Assembly: GCA_030147305.1 (NCBI GenBank)
Contig: JASLAE010000006.1
Location: 1 to 6,852 of the forward strand
Reading direction: 5' to 3'
Source: Cesiribacter sp.
GTDB taxonomy: Bacteria; Bacteroidota; Bacteroidia; Cytophagales; Cyclobacteriaceae
DNA: 6,852 bases
A program made the translations under genes and the position numbers. The notes beneath the pieces are model-generated. The model did not search any database. It saw nothing but the letters and a program-made list of their open reading frames with translations, and had not been told where the DNA came from. This document shows positions 1 to 6,810 of the stretch, piece by piece (within the stretch, counting starts at the first letter, position 1; each line of letters begins with the position of its first letter).

Positions 1-924
1 CTGATCTTCGTTGGAATAACCAAACCACATCATCTTCCTGAAAATATCAGTTTTCTGAAGATAAGCCTCACCTTTTTCAGTCACCAGTGGCTGGTTAACC
101 GCAGGAATATCCTCCAGGGCATCCATATAGGTTTCCAGCTCGTAGTTCAAGCAGCATTTCAAACGGCCACATTGTCCGCTCAGCTTGCTTGGATTGAGCG
201 ACAGATTCTGATAGCGGGCAGCAGTGGTACTAACACTTTTAAAGTCGGTAAGCCAGGTGGCACAGCAAAGCTCGCGACCACATGAGCCAATGCCGCCCAG
301 CCGGCCGGCTTCCTGGCGCAGACTGATCTGCCGCATCTCTACCCGCAGCCTGAATTCAGAAGCCAGGAGTTTGATCAGCTGCCTGAAATCGACCCGATCA
401 TCGGCTGAGTAAAAGAAAGTAGCCTTGGTGCCATCTGCCTGGTACTCGATGTCGGTCAGCTTCATGTTTAAATTCAGGTCCCGGATAATTTCCCGGGTGC
501 GGTACATGATGGGCATCTCCTTGTTCTGGAGCTCTACATACTTCTCCAGGTCTTTCTGGGTGGCAATGCGGTAAATGGCCCGAACATTGTCGTCGTTCTT
601 GACCTTTTTCTTTTGCATCTGCAGCCTTACCAGCTCGCCCTGCAGCGAAACATAGCCAATATGATGTCCATTGGGTACGTCCACCACCACCGGATCGCCG
701 GTGGTAAGCTCTATGCCATTGATGTTGCGAAAGAATTCCTTGCGCCCGTTCTTAAAGCGGACCTCGGCTATGTCGAACTTATCTACTACCGGCATGTCCA
801 TGTTGGAGAGCCAGTCAAAAACATTCATTTTATTACAGCCGCCAGTGCTGCAGGCTCCGTTGTTCTGACAACCGGATACGCTGCTTCCATTGCTCGCTGG
901 TGTACTGCATGATATACATCCCAT
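1..924 (-). CDS. ricT: RicT-family (PSP1 domain, YaaT-like) protein, 3' end cut off by window edge
   Basis: This frame stays open for 308 codons from the ATG at 924-922 to the window edge, so the C-terminus is missing. An in-frame TAA at 948-946 limits the start. The product has a cysteine-rich N-terminus (C3, C6, C19, C25, C30) followed by MNVFDWL at 33-39. The PSP1 C-terminal region spans roughly residues 115-205. Two motifs diagnostic of the family follow: GSCGRELCC (C215, C220, C221) and GQCGRLKCC (C252, C257, C258). In Bacillus subtilis, RicT (YaaT) works with RicA and RicF in a complex that binds [4Fe-4S] clusters and assists RNase Y in mRNA processing. That these cysteines bind Fe-S here is inferred from the family. 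No signal peptide or membrane segment is visible, so it should be cytoplasmic. M33 is a possible later start, but the Cys-rich leader resembles what I recall of Bacteroidota relatives, so I keep 924. It lies 86 bases downstream of purD on the same strand and may be cotranscribed with it. Confidence 0.9.
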   Translation of the reverse strand, partial: MGCISCSTPASNGSSVSGCQNNGACSTGGCNKMNVFDWLSNMDMPVVDKFDIAEVRFKNGRKEFFRNINGIELTTGDPVVVDVPNGHHIGYVSLQGELVRLQMQKKKVKNDDNVRAIYRIATQKDLEKYVELQNKEMPIMYRTREIIRDLNLNMKLTDIEYQADGTKATFFYSADDRVDFRQLIKLLASEFRLRVEMRQISLRQEAGRLGGIGSCGRELCCATWLTDFKSVSTTAARYQNLSLNPSKLSGQCGRLKCCLNYELETYMDALEDIPAVNQPLVTEKGEAYLQKTDIFRKMMWFGYSNEDQ

Positions 925-947
925 ATTAATCTTCCCTACTTTTAGTT

Positions 948-971
948 AAACACTGCCTTGGGGCAGCGTTT
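948..971 (-). terminator. Hairpin between purD and ricT, possible weak terminator
   Basis: The minus strand reads AAACGCTGCC, loop CCAA, then GGCAGTGTTT. This gives a ten-position stem with one A-C mismatch. It sits 39 bases past the purD stop and 23 bases before the ricT ATG. The three T residues at its end belong to the stem and are followed by AACTAAAAG, so the U-tract is poor. It may be a weak terminator for purD, or a structure in the ricT leader if the two genes are cotranscribed. Nothing else was seen in the gap at 925-1010. Confidence 0.4.
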
Positions 972-1010
972 CAGTATTCGCATTCTGACGATATTAAGCA
1001 AAAGGACGTA

Positions 1011-2294
1011 TTAAACCAATACATCCTGCCCAATATCGCGGCGGTAATAGCTTTTTTCCCAGTTAATAGCTTCTACCTGGCGATAAGCCTGCTCTAATGC
1101 TTCCTGTAAATTAGCGCCCTGTCCGGTAATGGCCAGGACCCTACCGCCATTGCTTACTATCCTTTCATTCACAAATTTTGTGCCTGCATGAAACACATGG
1201 GCCTGTTCCGAAACAGCATGGTCTAAGCCGGCAATGGTCTTTTCCTTTTCGTATGCATCCGGATAACCACCTGCAACCATGACCACCGTTGCTGTGGCGA
1301 AAGAAGCAGTCTGTAACTTTAGGTCTGCTAAACGGCCTTCTGCCGTTGCCATAAACAGTTCTACCAGGTCATTTTCCACACGGGGCATTATGGCCTCAGT
1401 TTCCGGGTCGCCCAGACGAACGTTATATTCAATCACAAAGGGCTCGCCTTTTACCTTCATCAAACCAATGAACAAGAAGCCCTGAAAAGGAATGTTATCC
1501 TTTTGCAGGCCTGCAATGGTACGCTTTACCACCCGTTCTTCTACCAGGGTCATAAATGCTGCATCTGCAATGCTCACTGGCGAAACAGCACCCATGCCGC
1601 CTGTATTAGGGCCGGTGTCACCTTCACCAATACGCTTGTAATCCTTGGCTTCTGGCAGCATCACATAATGCTTTCCATCGGTTAACACAAAAACACTTAG
1701 TTCGGTGCCGTCCAGAAATTCTTCTACCAGTACTTTTTGGCTGGCAGCTCCAAATTTTTCAGCAACCAGCATTTCTTCAAGTACTTTGTGGGCCTCTTCA
1801 ACATGAGGGCAGATAACGACCCCTTTGCCGGCGGCTAACCCATCGGCTTTAAGCACAATAGGCAGTGGCATTTGCTGCAGATAGGTAAAGCCTTCTTTTA
1901 AATTTTCTTTGGTGAAGGTTCTGGCTTTGCCAGTGGGTATGTTATGGCGCAGCATAAAAGCCTTCGAAAAGTCTTTGCTGCCCTCCAGTTGCGCCCCATG
2001 TTTGCCCGGGCCGATCAGGGCAATATTTTTAAGTTCCTTATCCTGTTCAAAGAAATCCCGAATCCCCGCAACGAGGGGTGCCTCCGGGCCAACCACCACC
2101 AGCCTGATCTCGTTTTCGAATACTGCATTTTTTATAGCACTAAAATCTTCTACACCAATGGGTAAGTTCGTGGCAATCTGGGCGGTGCCGGCATTGCCAG
2201 GCGCTACATAGAGTCGGGAGCAGCGTGGGCTTTGCTTTATTTTCCAGGCCAACGCATGTTCCCGCCCTCCAGAACCAATGATTAGAATATTCAT
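1011..2294 (-). CDS. purD: Phosphoribosylamine-glycine ligase (GAR synthetase)
   Basis: PurD joins 5-phosphoribosylamine and glycine using ATP to make glycinamide ribonucleotide, the second step of de novo purine synthesis, in the cytoplasm. The 427-residue length is normal for a monofunctional PurD. The N-terminal domain (about 1-101) opens with IIGSGGREHALAWK (5-18) and contains VVGPEAPLVAGI (67-78). The ATP-grasp part (about 102-300) shows LEGSKDFSK (103-111), LKADGLAAGKGVV (148-160), EEFLDGTELSV (191-201), DTGPNTGGMGAVSP (226-239) and EYNVRLGDPETEA (289-301). In that last motif E289 and N291 are the expected Mg-ATP ligands. The C-terminal domain (about 325-427) has VAGGYP (340-345), VFHAGT (367-372), GGRVLAIT (383-390) and YRRDIG (417-422). 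All key motifs are intact. The ATG at 2294 begins exactly at the conserved N-terminus, with no obvious Shine-Dalgarno sequence. No other purine gene is in the window. Confidence 0.98.
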   Translation of the reverse strand: MNILIIGSGGREHALAWKIKQSPRCSRLYVAPGNAGTAQIATNLPIGVEDFSAIKNAVFENEIRLVVVGPEAPLVAGIRDFFEQDKELKNIALIGPGKHGAQLEGSKDFSKAFMLRHNIPTGKARTFTKENLKEGFTYLQQMPLPIVLKADGLAAGKGVVICPHVEEAHKVLEEMLVAEKFGAASQKVLVEEFLDGTELSVFVLTDGKHYVMLPEAKDYKRIGEGDTGPNTGGMGAVSPVSIADAAFMTLVEERVVKRTIAGLQKDNIPFQGFLFIGLMKVKGEPFVIEYNVRLGDPETEAIMPRVENDLVELFMATAEGRLADLKLQTASFATATVVMVAGGYPDAYEKEKTIAGLDHAVSEQAHVFHAGTKFVNERIVSNGGRVLAITGQGANLQEALEQAYRQVEAINWEKSYYRRDIGQDVLV

Positions 2295-2324
2295 AGCTGA
2301 TAAGATCGCAGGTTAAAAATTTAC

Positions 2325-2355
2325 GAAATTTAAAATAAAACAGGCTCTCTTGAAA
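2325..2355 (-). promoter_or_regulatory. Candidate Bacteroidota-type promoter for purD
   Basis: On the minus strand, TTTC at 2355-2352 is followed by 19 bases and then TAAATTTC at 2332-2325. The Bacteroidota consensus is TTTG, about 19 bases, TAnnTTTG, so each box has one mismatch. Transcription would begin near 2320, about 25 bases before the purD ATG. The upstream box falls in the loop of the recQ terminator. The region is AT-rich, so a chance match is quite possible. Confidence 0.3.
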
Positions 2356-2366
2356 GGGAGAGCCTG
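2331..2366 (-). terminator. Rho-independent terminator of recQ
   Basis: Plus-strand positions 2341-2349 (CAGGCTCTC) pair perfectly with 2358-2366 (GAGAGCCTG), and two G-U pairs may extend the stem to leave a GAAA loop. On the minus strand the stem runs straight into TTTTATTTTA (2340-2331), a good U-tract. The hairpin begins 54 bases after the recQ stop. The plus-strand side is followed by ATAAAGG, so it should work in one direction only. A smaller 5-bp hairpin, GGAAG-CTTT-CTTCC (2372-2385), lies between it and recQ. No gene was seen in 2295-2419. Confidence 0.88.
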
Positions 2367-2419
2367 ATAAAGGAAGCTTTCTTCCGGAATCGGGAAATTA
2401 TTTAGGGTAGGCCGCTTAC

Positions 2420-4603
2420 TTAATTTGCGTTTTCAGATAAGAATTTAACGCGCATCAATCGCAGCTCTTCTTCGGTATAGTCATTATCGCCCAGGTGCTC
2501 CAGGGCCAGTCGCAGGCTATCGGTTTCGGCCTGCATAAAGTAATCATAAATCTCTTCCTGGCGTTCCTGGTCTATGTAATCATCCAGGTAATAGTCCAGG
2601 TTTAGCCTGGTGCCAGAGTAGCAGATGTGCTCAATTTCGGAAAGCAGTTCCTCCATGGATAGATTTTGGGCCTCGGCGATTTCCTGCAGGTCAATTTTGC
2701 GGTCTATCTGCTGAATAACAAAGATCTTGGTCTTGGAACGGGTGCCTGAAGTTTTGACCACTACATCCGAGGCAGCAACAATTTCGTTGTCCTCTACATA
2801 TTTTTTTATGGCTTCGATAAATGGCTTGCCAAACTTGCTCACCTTGCCCATGCCCACCCCCTGGATCTGGCTCAGGGCATCGGTAGTGGTTGGGTAAACT
2901 GTTGCCATTTCCTCCAGCGAAGGGTCCTGAAATACCACATAAGGCGGCAGGTTTTTTTGCTTCGCCAGCTTTTTGCGCAGGTCTTTCAGAATGCTGAACA
3001 GGGCTTCGTCATAAGCACGCTGCACCACCGGCATTTCTTTTTCGTTTTCCTCCTCTACCTCGTCGGTGCTGTAGTTGTGGTCTTTGGTAAAGGTAAAGGG
3101 CTGGGGGTTAATCAGGAACTGAGCACCTTTTGGTGTTATTTTCAAAACCCCAATGTTCTCTATATCTTTTTCGAGGTACTCATAGAGCAGGGCCTGCCTA
3201 ACAACAGATTTCCAGAAATCAAGTGTCTGGGTATTTCCTTTGGCCCAAATGGGCAGCGCATTATGGCTATAGCTGAGTACGTACTGGTTTTCGGTGCCCT
3301 GGATTACCTCTGCCACATGTTGCAAACCAAAACGCTGATCGGTTTGGTCTACGGCCTGCAGTACCAGTGTAAGCGGTTCTTTTGCCTCGAAGCGCTCGCG
3401 GGTATTTACACAGTTGTCGCAGAAGCCACAGTCTTTCTCCACAGACTCACCAAAATAATGCAGCAGCTGGCGGCGACGACACACCGATGACTCGGCATAA
3501 AAAGCCATTTCCTGCAGCAGCACTTTTGCATTGTCGCGTTCGGTAACAGGCTTGTCTTTGTTGAATTTCTCCAGCTTTAGAATATCATTGTAGCTGTAGA
3601 ACATCAGGCAGTGGCCATCCAGCCCATCGCGGCCGCCACGGCCAGTTTCCTGGTAGTAGCCTTCCAGCGATTTGGGCGTATCGTAATGCACCACAAAGCG
3701 AACATCGGGTTTATCGATGCCCATGCCAAAAGCAATGGTAGCTACAATGATGTCTACTTCTTCATTCAGGAAATCATCCTGGTTTTTCATGCGCACGGCA
3801 GGATCGAGCCCTGCATGGTACGGCGCAGCTTTGAACCCGTTTACACGGAGTAGCTCCGCTATCTCCTCTACCTTCTTGCGGCTGAGGCAGTACACAATGC
3901 CAGATTTGCCCTTGTACTGGCTGGCAAAGCGCACCAGTTGTTTTTTGGTATGCTTTTTAGGTCTAACCTCATAGTAGAGGTTCTTCCTGTTAAAAGACGA
4001 CAGGAATACGTCTGCCTCATGCATTTCCAGGTTTTTCTGGATGTCCTGCTGCACCTTGGGCGTTGCCGTTGCCGTAAGAGCAATCACAGGAAGGTTGCCC
4101 AGTCGGCTGATGATGGTGCGTATGCGGCGGTACTCGGGGCGGAAATCATGACCCCACTCAGAAATACAGTGTGCTTCGTCTATCGCTACAAAGGAAATAT
4201 CTGCCTTTGTAAGAAATTCTATGTTTTCGTCTTTGGTAAGAGATTCCGGTGCCACATACAGGAGTTTGGTCCTGCCGGCAATGGTTTCTTTCTTAACACG
4301 GTTAATTTCTGCTTTGCTAAGGGTAGAATTGAGAAAATGCGCCTGTACCCCATACGCATTGAGCTGATCTACCTGGTTTTTCATCAGGGCAATCAGGGGA
4401 GAGATTACAATGGCTGTTCCTTCGCGCACGAGTGCTGGCAGTTGGTAGCACATCGATTTTCCGGCTCCTGTTGGCATGATAACGAAAGTGTTTCGTCCAT
4501 CAAGCACATTTTGAATAATAGCCTCCTGGTTTCCTCTGAACTGATCGTAACCGAATACTTCTTTTAACCTTTCTTTCAAGACTTCTTTATGGTCCACTAA
4601 CAT
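2420..4603 (-). CDS. recQ: ATP-dependent DNA helicase RecQ
   Basis: RecQ is a 3'-5' superfamily 2 helicase that unwinds recombination and stalled-fork intermediates. The 727-residue protein has the full set of domains. Motif 0 is near 17-26 (FGYDQFRGNQ), Walker A is PTGAGKS (44-50), and the DEAH box is 142-145. The RecQ aromatic-rich loop follows at 146-156, with W150 and F154. Motif III is ALTATATP (175-182) and motif VI is QETGRGGRDG (318-327) with its arginine finger. The zinc-binding module uses C375, C392, C395 and C398. The RQC winged helix (about 408-500) includes YSHNALPIWAKG (445-456). An acidic linker (512-524) precedes the HRDC domain (about 528-606). A further stretch of about 110 residues (615-727) carries a helix-turn-helix-like segment (DLQEIAEAQNLSMEEL, 638-653) and is longer than in E. 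coli RecQ (about 610 residues). Nothing is missing or broken. It is divergent from kdsD and has its own terminator. Confidence 0.97.
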   Translation of the reverse strand: MLVDHKEVLKERLKEVFGYDQFRGNQEAIIQNVLDGRNTFVIMPTGAGKSMCYQLPALVREGTAIVISPLIALMKNQVDQLNAYGVQAHFLNSTLSKAEINRVKKETIAGRTKLLYVAPESLTKDENIEFLTKADISFVAIDEAHCISEWGHDFRPEYRRIRTIISRLGNLPVIALTATATPKVQQDIQKNLEMHEADVFLSSFNRKNLYYEVRPKKHTKKQLVRFASQYKGKSGIVYCLSRKKVEEIAELLRVNGFKAAPYHAGLDPAVRMKNQDDFLNEEVDIIVATIAFGMGIDKPDVRFVVHYDTPKSLEGYYQETGRGGRDGLDGHCLMFYSYNDILKLEKFNKDKPVTERDNAKVLLQEMAFYAESSVCRRRQLLHYFGESVEKDCGFCDNCVNTRERFEAKEPLTLVLQAVDQTDQRFGLQHVAEVIQGTENQYVLSYSHNALPIWAKGNTQTLDFWKSVVRQALLYEYLEKDIENIGVLKITPKGAQFLINPQPFTFTKDHNYSTDEVEEENEKEMPVVQRAYDEALFSILKDLRKKLAKQKNLPPYVVFQDPSLEEMATVYPTTTDALSQIQGVGMGKVSKFGKPFIEAIKKYVEDNEIVAASDVVVKTSGTRSKTKIFVIQQIDRKIDLQEIAEAQNLSMEELLSEIEHICYSGTRLNLDYYLDDYIDQERQEEIYDYFMQAETDSLRLALEHLGDNDYTEEELRLMRVKFLSENAN

Positions 4604-4642
4604 CGTACGCTTCTCTTCTTAAGGTTAAGCCACCTTTTTTTC

Positions 4643-4650
4643 TATATTTG
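4643..4650 (+). promoter_or_regulatory. Candidate -7 box of the kdsD-manC promoter
   Basis: TATATTTG is an exact match to the Bacteroidota -7 consensus TAnnTTTG. The matching -33 position, 19 bases upstream (4620-4623), is TAAG rather than TTTG, so that box is weak. Transcription would begin around 4655-4658, leaving a leader of only about 20 bases before the kdsD TTG codon. The position and orientation suit kdsD well. Confidence 0.55.
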
Positions 4651-4665
4651 CAATTTAACAGAAAA

Positions 4666-4683
4666 ATGCATCCGCTTTGCTAA
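4666..4683 (+). other. Five-codon mini-ORF (MHPLC) overlapping the kdsD start
   Basis: ATG CAT CCG CTT TGC TAA is the only ATG-initiated frame between the predicted kdsD promoter and the gene. It is out of frame with kdsD, and its stop codon ends seven bases inside the proposed TTG start (4677). It could be a translated leader that tunes kdsD translation, a chance ATG, or the true kdsD start displaced by a one-base indel. I cannot tell these apart from one sequence. Confidence 0.25.
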
Positions 4684-5654
4684 AAGCTAAGAATTTAACG
4701 CAGATTGCACAAAAAGTATTGCAGCAGGAAGCCGCTGCCATACAACAGATTAGCGCTTACCTGGATGACCGCTTCGAAGCCTGTGTGGAAGCCATTCTGG
4801 CCCTGGAGGGCAGGGTAGTGATTACGGGCATTGGAAAGAGCGCCATTGTGGCCAATAAGATCGTTGCTACCCTTAATTCTACCGGTACGCCAGCGCTGTT
4901 TATGCACGCGGCAGATGCTATCCATGGCGACCTGGGTATGGTACAAAAAAAGGACCTGGTAATCTGCCTCTCCAAGAGCGGGAACACTCCGGAAATTAAA
5001 GTTCTGGTGCCGTTATTGAAAAGAACGGGGGCACTACTGGCCGCCATGGTTTGTAATACAAATTCTTACCTGGCCCGGCAGGCCGATTTTGTACTGAATG
5101 CTACCATAGACCAGGAGGCTTGCCCCAATAACCTGGCACCTACAACCAGCACTACAGTACAGATGGCTTTGGGAGATGCACTGGCTGTTTGCCTGTTAGA
5201 GGCCAGGGGATTTACCAGCCAGGATTTTGCACGTTTGCACCCGGGCGGGTCGCTGGGCAAGCAGCTTTACCTAAAGGTAAGCGATATTTATCCCGATAAT
5301 GAATTACCAGTTGTTTTCGAAAATGACAGCCTTAAAGACATAATTATAGAGATTTCCAGTAAACGTCTTGGCGCCACAGCCGTATTATCTGCAGACCGTG
5401 AGTTAATGGGCATCATTACAGACGGTGATTTGCGGCGCATGCTTCAGAAATTTGAGGATTTTAGTAGCTTACGCGCCAGGGAAGTAATGTCACCAAAACC
5501 TAAGACTATATTTCCCTCCGATTACGCAGTAAGAGCACTGCAACTAATGCAGGAGAACAACATCAGCCAGTTGGTGGTGGTGAGCGAAGACGAACGCCAG
5601 CAGGTGGTAGGTTTTATACATATTCACAATCTTATCAAAGAAGGCATTATATAG
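4677..5654 (+). CDS. kdsD: Arabinose-5-phosphate isomerase, KpsF/GutQ family (SIS + two CBS domains)
   Basis: The enzyme converts D-ribulose 5-phosphate to D-arabinose 5-phosphate, the first committed step towards Kdo in lipopolysaccharide. The SIS domain (about 36-175) shows GIGKSA (51-56), HGDLG (83-87), SGNTPE (101-106) and EACPNNLAPT (147-156), then HPGGSLG (188-194). K54, E106, E147 and H188 match the E. coli KdsD active-site residues K59, E111, E152 and H193 (from memory) with one constant offset of five. Two CBS domains follow (about 203-260 and 270-325). At 325 residues it is close to E. coli KdsD (328). The start is TTG. In-frame TAA at 4656 blocks extension, no in-frame ATG or GTG lies upstream, and the first in-frame ATG is M76, beyond the GIGKS motif. 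Specificity for Kdo rather than capsule or glucitol metabolism is inferred. manC follows after two bases. Confidence 0.93.
   Translation: MLKAKNLTQIAQKVLQQEAAAIQQISAYLDDRFEACVEAILALEGRVVITGIGKSAIVANKIVATLNSTGTPALFMHAADAIHGDLGMVQKKDLVICLSKSGNTPEIKVLVPLLKRTGALLAAMVCNTNSYLARQADFVLNATIDQEACPNNLAPTTSTTVQMALGDALAVCLLEARGFTSQDFARLHPGGSLGKQLYLKVSDIYPDNELPVVFENDSLKDIIIEISSKRLGATAVLSADRELMGIITDGDLRRMLQKFEDFSSLRAREVMSPKPKTIFPSDYAVRALQLMQENNISQLVVVSEDERQQVVGFIHIHNLIKEGII
4682..4713 (-). promoter_or_regulatory. Candidate recQ promoter inside the 5' end of kdsD
   Basis: On the minus strand, TTTG at 4713-4710 is followed by 20 bases and then TAGCTTTT at 4689-4682, which matches TAnnTTTG at all but the last base. 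Transcription would begin near 4676 and give recQ a leader of roughly 70 bases. The 73-base intergenic gap holds no better minus-strand match. If real, recQ and kdsD transcripts overlap at their 5' ends. This rests on consensus matching only. Confidence 0.35.
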
Positions 5655-5656
5655 CT

Positions 5657-6733
5657 ATGAACCCAAATTTTTATGTAGTGATCATGGCCGGGGGTATTGG
5701 TAGCCGTTTCTGGCCCTACAGCCGCAACAACCAGCCTAAGCAATTTCTAGATGTGCTTAACACCGGCCAATCCCTGCTACAAATGACAGCCAGCCGGTTC
5801 AAAAACGTTTGTCCTGTTGAAAATATTTATATCGTCACCAATTCCACCTATGTGCCGCTAGTAAAAGAACAGCTGCCAGATCTGGCCGATGAACAAATTC
5901 TGGCCGAACCGGTGCGCAGGAATACGGCCCCATGCGTGGCGTATGCAGCATACAAGATCCGGCAGAAAAACCCTAATGCTACCATGGTGGTAGCGCCCTC
6001 CGACCATGCCATTTTTCATGAAACTGAATTCGTTCAAACCATTGAAAAAGCATTGCAGGAAGCCGAAAAAGGCGATAAGCTGATTACCCTTGGCATCCGG
6101 CCTAACCGCCCGGAGACAGGTTACGGATACATCCAGTACATTAAAGAACCGGGCGCTACTTTTAAAAAGGTAAAGACCTTTACCGAAAAGCCTCAGCTGG
6201 AGCTGGCAAAAACTTTTCTGGATAGTGGCGATTTTGTCTGGAATGCCGGCATTTTTATCTGGAGTGCCAATGCTATCATAGAGGCGTTCGAGCGGCATTT
6301 GCCAGAGGTGGCGGAGATCTTTGATGACTGCCCAACCTGTTATTACAGCCCCGACGAAGATAGCTTTATCCGTTCTGCTTACTCACAATGCAAAAATATC
6401 TCTATTGATTATGGCATTATGGAGAAGGCAGAAAATGTGTATGTGGTACTGGCCGATTTTGGCTGGTCAGATCTGGGTTCCTGGGCCTCCCTGCACGAAA
6501 TACGGCACAAGGACAATCAGAATAATGCCATAGATGCAAATGCAGTACTTTTCGATGTAAAAGACTGCATGATCAAATCAGACAAAGATCATCTGCTGGT
6601 GGTGCAGGGCTTGCAGGGATACCTGGTGGCCCAGTGCGACGATGTAATCATTATCTGCAACAAAGATGATGAAGCCCGTTTCCGCGAATATGTGAATGAA
6701 GTAAAAACGCAAAAAGGGGAGAAGTATTTGTAG
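5657..6733 (+). CDS. manC: Mannose-1-phosphate guanylyltransferase (GDP-mannose pyrophosphorylase)
   Basis: The enzyme makes GDP-mannose from GTP and mannose 1-phosphate, feeding mannose into surface polysaccharide and, via other enzymes, GDP-fucose. The nucleotidyltransferase signature MAGGIGSRFWPYSR (10-23) is followed by QPKQF (26-30). Further motifs are EPVRRNTAPC (84-93), APSDH (113-117), ETGYGYIQ (153-160), FTEKPQ (175-180), WNAGIFIW (195-202), IDYGIMEKA (250-258) and DFGWSDLGSW (267-276). A shorter C-terminal part (about 285-345) is likely the beta-helix domain. At 358 residues it is the short, single-function form, without the C-terminal phosphomannose isomerase domain of bifunctional ManC/AlgA proteins of about 470-480 residues. 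A C225-P-T-C228 pair is a small oddity of unknown meaning. The ATG lies two bases after the kdsD stop, so the two genes are surely cotranscribed and probably translationally coupled. The symbol manC is by family; rfbM or cpsB are used for the same activity. Confidence 0.93.
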   Translation: MNPNFYVVIMAGGIGSRFWPYSRNNQPKQFLDVLNTGQSLLQMTASRFKNVCPVENIYIVTNSTYVPLVKEQLPDLADEQILAEPVRRNTAPCVAYAAYKIRQKNPNATMVVAPSDHAIFHETEFVQTIEKALQEAEKGDKLITLGIRPNRPETGYGYIQYIKEPGATFKKVKTFTEKPQLELAKTFLDSGDFVWNAGIFIWSANAIIEAFERHLPEVAEIFDDCPTCYYSPDEDSFIRSAYSQCKNISIDYGIMEKAENVYVVLADFGWSDLGSWASLHEIRHKDNQNNAIDANAVLFDVKDCMIKSDKDHLLVVQGLQGYLVAQCDDVIIICNKDDEARFREYVNEVKTQKGEKYL

Positions 6734-6810
6734 ACCGGCGCGCAGTGTCAGGTTTTGAAATAATCTCGAATCCAGACAAAATAGTAAGCTTGGCTTTTAT
6801 ACCAAGATAC

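Noticed and set aside
613..912. Open frame of 99 codons on the plus strand at the left end
   Set aside because: It is antisense to the ricT N-terminal half, which is clearly coding on the minus strand.
2372..2390. Small palindromes GGAAG-CTTT-CTTCC and TTCCGGAA after recQ
   Set aside because: The stems are short, overlap each other and lack a U-tract. They were noted within the recQ terminator entry but not called as operators or separate terminators.
2957..3490. Open frame of 177 codons on the plus strand, opposite recQ
   Set aside because: It lies wholly inside recQ, whose domains are intact and continuous. The antisense product shows no recognisable motif and looks like a frame shadow of the coding strand.
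3868..4083. Alternative minus-strand frame of 71 codons within recQ, considered as a sign of a frameshift
   Set aside because: The recQ frame continues through this region with motif III and neighbouring helicase sequence intact, so no frameshift is needed.
3938..4567. Open frame of 209 codons on the plus strand, opposite the recQ helicase domain
   Set aside because: It is antisense to highly conserved helicase motifs (Walker A, DEAH). Its length is explained by the codon use of recQ, and it has no recognisable domain.
5858..6298. Open frame of 146 codons on the minus strand, opposite manC
   Set aside because: It falls fully within manC motifs conserved across the family, so it is a shadow frame.
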